From Mimachlamys varia (taxonomy: Eukaryota > Mollusca > Bivalvia > Pectinida > Pectinidae), in NCBI GenBank assembly GCA_947623455.1, contig OX392540.1, forward strand, positions 26,902,410 through 26,966,409: a DNA stretch of 64,000 nucleotides, read 5' to 3'. Numbering within the stretch: the stretch's first letter is position 1; the number at the start of each line of letters is the position of its first letter. The notes under the pieces were generated by a model, which saw nothing but the letters and a program-made list of their open reading frames with translations, made no database searches and was not told where the DNA came from. Below, one piece after another: positions 56,455 to 64,000 of this stretch. The position numbers and the translations under genes are program-made.

Positions 56455-59400
56455 CTAGAACATGACCTCTAAAAAAGTAAACAGATACTCCCCATATTCT
56501 AATACATTCTACCAGACCACAAACAGACAGATACTCCCTTATCTTAATACATTCTATCAGACCACAAACAGACAGATACTCCCCATATCTTAATACATTC
56601 TATCAGACCACAAACAGACAGATACTCTCATATCTTAATATATTCTATCAGACCACAAACAGACAGATACTCCCCATATCTAAATACATTCTATCAGACC
56701 ACAAACAGACAGATACTCCCATATCTTTATACATTCTATCAGACCACAAACAGACAGATACTCCCCATATCTTAATACATTCTATCAGACCACAAACAGA
56801 CAGATTCTCCCATATCTTAATACATTCTATCAGACCACAAACAGACAGATACTCCCCATATCTTAATACATCCTGTCAGACCACAAACAGACCTCCCCAT
56901 ATCTTAATACATTCTATCAGACCACAAACAGACTGATACTCCCATATCTTAATACATCCTGTCAGACCACAAACAGACAGATACTCCCCATATCTTAATA
57001 CATCCTGTCAGACCACAAACAGACAGATACTCCCCATATCTTAATACATCCTGTCAGACCACAAACAGACAGATACTCCCCATATCTTAATACATCCTGT
57101 CAGACCACAAACAGACAGATACTACCCATATCTTAATACATTCTATCAGATCACAAACAGACAGATACTCCCCATATCTTAATACATACTGTCAGACCAC
57201 AAACAGACAGATACTCCCCATATCTTAATACATTCTATCAGATCACAAACAGACAGATACTCCCCATATCTTAATACATCCTGTCACACCACAAACAGAC
57301 AGATACTCCCCATATCTTAATACATCCTGTCAGACCACAAACAGACAGATACTCCCCATATCTTAATACATCCTGTCACACCACAAACAGACAGATACTC
57401 CCCATATCTTAATATATTCTATCAGACCACAAACAGACAGATACTCCCCATACCTTAATACATCCTGTCAGACCACAAACACACAGATACTCCCCATATC
57501 TTAATACATTCTATCACACCACAAACACACAGATACTCCCCATATCTTAATACGTTCTATCAGACCACAAACAGACAGATACTCCCCATATCTTAATACA
57601 CTCTATCAGACCACAAACAGACAGATACTCCCATAGCTTAATACATTCTATCAGACCACAAACAGACAGATACTCCCCATATCTTAATACATCCTGTCAG
57701 ACCACAAACAGACAGATACTCCCCATATCTTAATACATCCTGTCAGACCACAAACAGACAGATACTCCCCATATCTTAATACATTCTATCAGACCACAAA
57801 CAGACAGATACTCCCCATATCTTTATACATTCTATCAGACCACAAACAGACAGATACTCCCCATGTCTTAATACATCCTGTCAGACCACAAACAGACAGA
57901 TACTCCCCATATCTTATTATATTCTATCAGACCACAAACAGACAGATACTCCCATATCTTAATACATTCTATCAGACCACAAACAGACAGATACTCCCCA
58001 TATCTTAATACATTCCATCAGACCACAAACATACAGATACTCCCCATATCTTAATATATTCTATCAGACCACAAACAGACAGAACCTCCGGTATCTTAAT
58101 ACATTCTATCAGACCACAAACAGACTGATACTCCCCTTATCTTAATACATTCTATCACACCACAAACACACAGATACTCCCTTATCTTAATACATTCTAT
58201 CAGACCACAAACAGACAGATACTCCCCATATCTTAATACATTCTATCAGACCACAAACAGACAGATACTCCCCATATCTTAATACATTCTATCAGACCAC
58301 AAACAGACAGATTCTCCCATATCTTAATACATTCTATCAGACCACAAACAGACAGATACTCCCCATATCTTAATACATCCTGTCAGACCACAAACAGACC
58401 TCCTCATATCTTAATACATTCTATCAGACCACAAACAGACAGATACTCCCATATCTTAATACATCCTGTCAGACCACAAACAAACAGATACTCCCCATAT
58501 CTTAATACATCCTGTCAGACCACAAACAGACAGATACTCCCCATATCTTAATACATCCTGTCAGACCACAGACAGATACTCCCCATATCTTAATACATCC
58601 TGTCAGACCACAAACAGACAGATACTACCCATATCTTAATACATTCTATCAGATCACAAACAGACAGATTCTCCCCATATCTTAATACATACTGTCAGAC
58701 CACAAACAGACAGATACTCCCCATATCTTAATACATTCTATCAGATCACAAACAGACAGATACTCCCCATATCTTAATACATCCTGTCACACCACAAACA
58801 GACAGATACTCCCCATATCTTAATACATCCTGTCAGACCACAAACAGACAGATACTCCCCATATCTTAATACATCCTGTCAGACCACAAACAGACAGATA
58901 CTCCCCATATCTTAATATATTCTATCAGACCACAAACAGACAGATACTCCCCATATCTTAATACATCCTGTCAGACCACAAACAGACAGATACTCCCCAT
59001 ATCTTAATACATTCTATCACACCACAAACACACAGATACTCCCCATATCTTAATACGTTCTATCAGACCACAAACACACGGATACTCCCCATATCTTAAT
59101 ACACTCTATCAGACCACAAACATACAGATACTCCCATATCTTAATACATTCTATCAGACCACAAACAGACAGATACTCCCCATATCTTAATACATTCTAT
59201 CAGACCACAAACAGACAGATACTCCCCATATCTTAATACATCCTGTCAGACCACAAACAGACCTCCTCATATCTTAATACATTCTATCAGACCACAAACA
59301 GACAGATACTCCCATATCTTAATACATCCTGTCAGACCACAAACAAACAGATACTCCCCATATCTTAATACATCCTGTCAGACCACAAACAGACAGATAC

Positions 59401-62400
59401 TCCCCATATCTTAATACATCCTGTCAGACCACAGACAGATACTCCCCATATCTTAATACATCCTGTCAGACCACAAACAGACAGATACTACCCATATCTT
59501 AATACATTCTATCAGATCACAAACAGACAGATTCTCCCCATATCTTAATACATACTGTCAGACCACAAACAGACAGATACTCCCCATATCTTAATACATT
59601 CTATCAGATCACAAACAGACAGATACTCCCCATATCTTAATACATCCTGTCACACCACAAACAGACAGATACTCCCCATATCTTAATACATCCTGTCAGA
59701 CCACAAACAGACAGATACTCCCCATATCTTAATACATCCTGTCAGACCACAAACAGACAGATACTCCCCATATCTTAATATATTCTATCAGACCACAAAC
59801 AGACAGATACTCCCCATATCTTAATACATCCTGTCAGACCACAAACAGACAGATACTCCCCATATCTTAATACATTCTATCACACCACAAACACACAGAT
59901 ACTCCCCATATCTTAATACGTTCTATCAGACCACAAACACACGGATACTCCCCATATCTTAATACACTCTATCAGACCACAAACAGACAGATACTCCCAT
60001 ATCTTAATACATTCTATCAGACCACAAACAGACAGATACTCCCCATATCTTAATACATTCTATCAGACCACAAACAGACAGATACTCCCATATCTTAATA
60101 CATCCTGTCAGACCACAAACAGACAGATACTCCCCATATCTTAATACATTCTATCAGACCACAAACAGACAGATACTCCCCATATCTTAATACATTCTGT
60201 CAGACCACAAACAGACAGATACTCCCCATATCTTAATATATTCTATCAGACCACAAACAGACAGATACTCCCCATATCTTAATACATCCTGTCAGACCAC
60301 AAACAGACAGATACTCCCCATATCTTAATACATTCTATCACACCACATACACACAGATACTCCCCATATCTTAATACGTTCTATCAGACCACAAACACAC
60401 AGATACTCCCCATATCTTAATACATTCTATCAGACCACAAACAGACAGATACTCCCATATCTTAATACATTCTATCAGACCACAAACAGACAGATACTCC
60501 CATATCTTAATACATCCTGTCAGACCACAAACAGACAGATACTCCCCATATCTTAATATATTCTATCAGACCACAAACAGACAGATACTCCCCATATCTT
60601 AATACATCCTGTCAGACCACAAACAGACAGATACTCCCCATATCTTAATACATTCTATCACACCACAAACACACAGATACTCCCCATATCTTAATACGTT
60701 CTATCAGACCACAAACACACGGATACTCCCCATATCTTAATACACTCTATCAGACCACAAACAGACAGATACTCCCATATCTTAATACATTCTATCAGAC
60801 CACAAACAGACAGATACTCCCCATATCTTAATACATTCTATCAGACCACAAACAGACAGATACTCCCCATATCTTAATACATCCTGTCAGACCACAAACA
60901 GACCTCCTCATATCTTAATACATTCTATCAGACCACAAACAGACAGATACTCCCATATCTTAATACATTCTGTCAGACCACAAACAAACAGATACTCCCC
61001 ATATCTTAATACATCCTGTCAGACCACAAACAGACAGATACTCCCCATATCTTAATACATCCTGTCAGACCACAGACAGATACTCCCCATATCTTAATAC
61101 ATCCTGTCAGACCACAAACAGACAGATACTACCCATATCTTAATACATTCTATCAGATCACAAACAGACAGATTCTCCCCATATCTTAATACATACTGTC
61201 AGACCACAAACAGACAGATACTCCCCATATCTTAATACATTCTATCAGATCACAAACAGACAGATACTCCCCATATCTTAATACATCCTGTCACACCACA
61301 AACAGACAGATACTCCCCATATCTTAATACATCCTGTCAGACCACAAACAGACAGATACTCCCCATATCTTAATACATCCTGTCAGACCACAAACAGACA
61401 GATACTCCCCATATCTTAATATATTCTATCAGACCACAAACAGACAGATACTCCCCATATCTTAATACATCCTGTCAGACCACAAACAGACAGATACTCC
61501 CCATATCTTAATACATTCTATCACACCACAAACACACAGATACTCCCCATATCTTAATACGTTCTATCAGACCACAAACACACGGATACTCCCCATATCT
61601 TAATACACTCTATCAGACCACAAACAGACAGATACTCCCATATCTTAATACATTCTATCAGACCACAAACAGACAGATACTCCCCATATCTTAATACATT
61701 CTATCAGACCACAAACAGACAGATACTCCCATATCTTAATACATCCTGTCAGACCACAAACAGACAGATACTCCCCATATCTTAATACATCCTGTCAGAC
61801 CACAAACAGACAGATACTCCCCATATCTTAATACATTCTGTCAGACCACAAACAGACAGATACTCCCCATATCTTAATATATTCTATCAGACCACAAACA
61901 GACAGATACTCCCCATATCTTAATACATCCTGTCAGACCACAAACAGACAGATACTCCCCATATCTTAATACATTCTATCACACCACATACACACAGATA
62001 CTCCCCATATCTTAATACGTTCTATCAGACCACAAACACACAGATACTCCCCATATCTTAATACATTCTATCAGACCACAAACAGACAGATACTCCCATA
62101 TCTTAATACATTCTATCAGACCACAAACAGACAGATACTCCCATATCTTAATACATTCTGTCAGACCACAAACAGGCAGATGCTCCCCATATCTTAATAC
62201 ATTCTATCAGACCACAAACAGACAGATACTCCCCATATCTTAATACATTCTATCAGACCACAAACAGACAGATACTCCCCATATCTTAATACATCCTGTC
62301 AGACCACAAACAGACAGATACTCCCCATATCTTAATACATTCCATCAGACCACAAACATACAGATACTCCCCATATCTTAATATATTCTATCAGACCACA

Positions 62401-63795
62401 AACAGACAGAACCTCCGGTATCTTAATACATTCTATCAGACCACAAACAGACAGATACTCCCCATATCTTAATACATCCTGTCAGACCACAAACAGACAG
62501 ATACTCCCCATATCTTAATACATTCTATCACACCACAAACACACAGATACTCCCCATATCTTAATACGTTCTATCAGACCACAAACACACGGATACTCCC
62601 CATATCTTAATACACTCTATCAGACCACAAACAGACAGATACTCCCATATCTTAATACATTCTATCAGACCACAAACAGACAGATACTCCCCATATCTTA
62701 ATACATTCTATCAGACCACAAATAGACAGATACTCCCATATCTTAATACATCCTGTCAGACCACAAACAGACAGATACTCCCCATATCTTAATACATTCT
62801 ATCAGACCGCAAACAGACAGATACTCCCCATATCTTAATACATTCTGTCAGACCACAAACAGACAGATACTCCCCATATCTTAATATATTCTATCAGACC
62901 ACAAACAGACAGATACTCCCCATATCTTAATACATCCTGTCAGACCACAAACAGACAGATACTCCCCATATCTTAATACATTCTATCACACCACATACAC
63001 ACAGATACTCCCCATATCTTAATACGTTCTATCAGACCACAAACACACAGATACTCCCCATATCTTAATACATTCTATCAGACCACAAACAGACAGATAC
63101 TCCCATATCTTAATACATTCTATCAGACCACAAACAGACAGATACTCCCATATCTTAATACATTCTGTCAGACCACAAACAGGCAGATGCTCCCCATATC
63201 TTAATACATCCTGTCAGACCACAAACAGACAGATACTCCCATATCTTAATACATTCTATCAGACCACAAACAGACAGATACTCCCATATCTTAATACATT
63301 CTATCAGACCACAAACAGACAGATACTCCCCATATCTTAATACATCCTGTCAGACCACAAACAGACATATACTCCCCATATCTTAATACATTCTATCAGA
63401 CCACAAACAGACAGATACTCTCATATCTTAATACATTCTATCAGACCACAAACAGATAGATACTCCCATATCTTAATACATTTATCAGACCACAAACAGA
63501 CAGATACTCCCCATATCTTAATACATTCTATCAGACCACAAACAGACAGATACTCCAATATCTTAATACATCCTGTCAGACCACAAACAGACAGTTACTC
63601 CCCATATCTTAATACGTTCTATCAGACCACAAACAGACAGATACTCCCCATATCTTAATACACTCTATCAGACCACAAACAGACAGATACTCCCATATCT
63701 TAATACATTCTATCAGACCACAAACAGACAGATACTCCCATATCTTAATACACTCTATCAGACCACAAACAGACAGATACTCCCATATCTTAATA
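56455..63795. repeat. 7.3-kb satellite of about 46-bp monomers, about 160 copies
   Basis: Monomers read AGACAGATACTCCCCATATC, TTAATACATTCTATCAGACC, ACAAAC (46 bp), with 45-bp forms lacking one C. Two main subtypes differ at ATTCTATCAG versus ATCCTGTCAG. Rarer marker variants (ACACGGATACTCC, AGATACTACCC, AGACCTCCTC) recur at fixed distances, chiefly about 863 bp (19 monomers), so the array has higher-order structure. The mix of 45 and 46 bp units breaks reading frames; a 72-codon minus-strand frame at the right end is a by-product. Every monomer carries GACCACAAAC, a match to the RUNX consensus. Confidence 0.97.
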
Positions 63796-64000
63796 CATAA
63801 AGAGATTGTGACCAGCATATAAAACAAGATTTGCGAATGTTTCGAAGTTTGAAATAGATGTTTTAATAGACAATGATGACTTATAATGTCTTCAAACAGT
63901 TTATCACACTTGAAGTATAACTACCTGCCCAAATTCCAGTGGGCGTGTAAACAACTGACCTTCAGAGGATAATACTGATCTCGCTCGACACATAACCCCA
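63796..64000. other. Unique sequence after the satellite
   Basis: The array stops abruptly at TACATAAAG and about 205 bp of ordinary sequence follow, with no gene recognised. Confidence 0.6.

Noticed and set aside
56455..63795. CRISPR-like array
   Set aside because: Monomers are contiguous and similar throughout, with no unique spacers, and the genome is eukaryotic.
63609..63827. Minus-strand frame with IKIWEYLSVCGLIE repeats
   Set aside because: It follows a run of 45-bp (15-codon) satellite monomers. The neighbouring 46-bp monomers break the frame.

Overview
The window looks like AT-rich metazoan nuclear DNA, most likely from a mollusc and probably a bivalve. The grounds are a spliced hunchback gene of lophotrochozoan type, an interspersed element built like the bivalve 'pearl' elements (core repeats of about 150 bp followed by an ACGG microsatellite), and a heavy load of MITEs and minisatellites. 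There is no sign of bacterial organisation. The species call is inference.

Only one convincing protein-coding gene is present: hunchback (hb), + strand. Four exons join in frame: 19253-19320 (proposed first coding exon), 33056-33426, 35161-35375 and 36253-38532. The product would be 977 aa with nine C2H2 zinc fingers, including the middle four-finger DNA-binding block and the C-terminal finger pair typical of Hunchback/Ikaros-like proteins. The last three exons are secure. The first exon rests on reading frame, splice phase and an upstream in-frame stop.

Layout. 1-19 kb: non-coding upstream DNA with a cluster of four CTCF-like sites at 2.9-3.07 kb, several minisatellites and a striking over-representation of the octamer TGGTCAGT/ACTGACCA, which peaks just upstream of the proposed hb start. 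19-38.5 kb: hb, with a 13.7-kb first intron full of tandem repeats and MITEs. 38.5-45 kb: probable 3' UTR and downstream DNA, with Pumilio-type sites and an overlapping let-7/miR-125 seed-match pair at 44.5 kb. 45-50.6 kb: minisatellites, transposon-derived repeats, a LINE-type endonuclease relic and a pearl-like element. 50.9-55.6 kb: a foldback-like transposon of about 4.7 kb with 1.1-kb inverted arms made of tandem units. It carries a LINE reverse-transcriptase tail fragment and is inserted, with a 9-11 bp target duplication, into a TTAA-flanked MITE that has an intact sister copy at 25.3 kb. 56.4-63.8 kb: a 7.3-kb satellite of about 46-bp monomers with higher-order structure.

The most interesting signals are the foldback element and its nested history, the hb-associated TGGTCAGT motif field, the CTCF-like cluster, the let-7/miR-125 site downstream of hb, and the satellite whose monomers each carry a RUNX-type consensus. 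All counts were made by eye.
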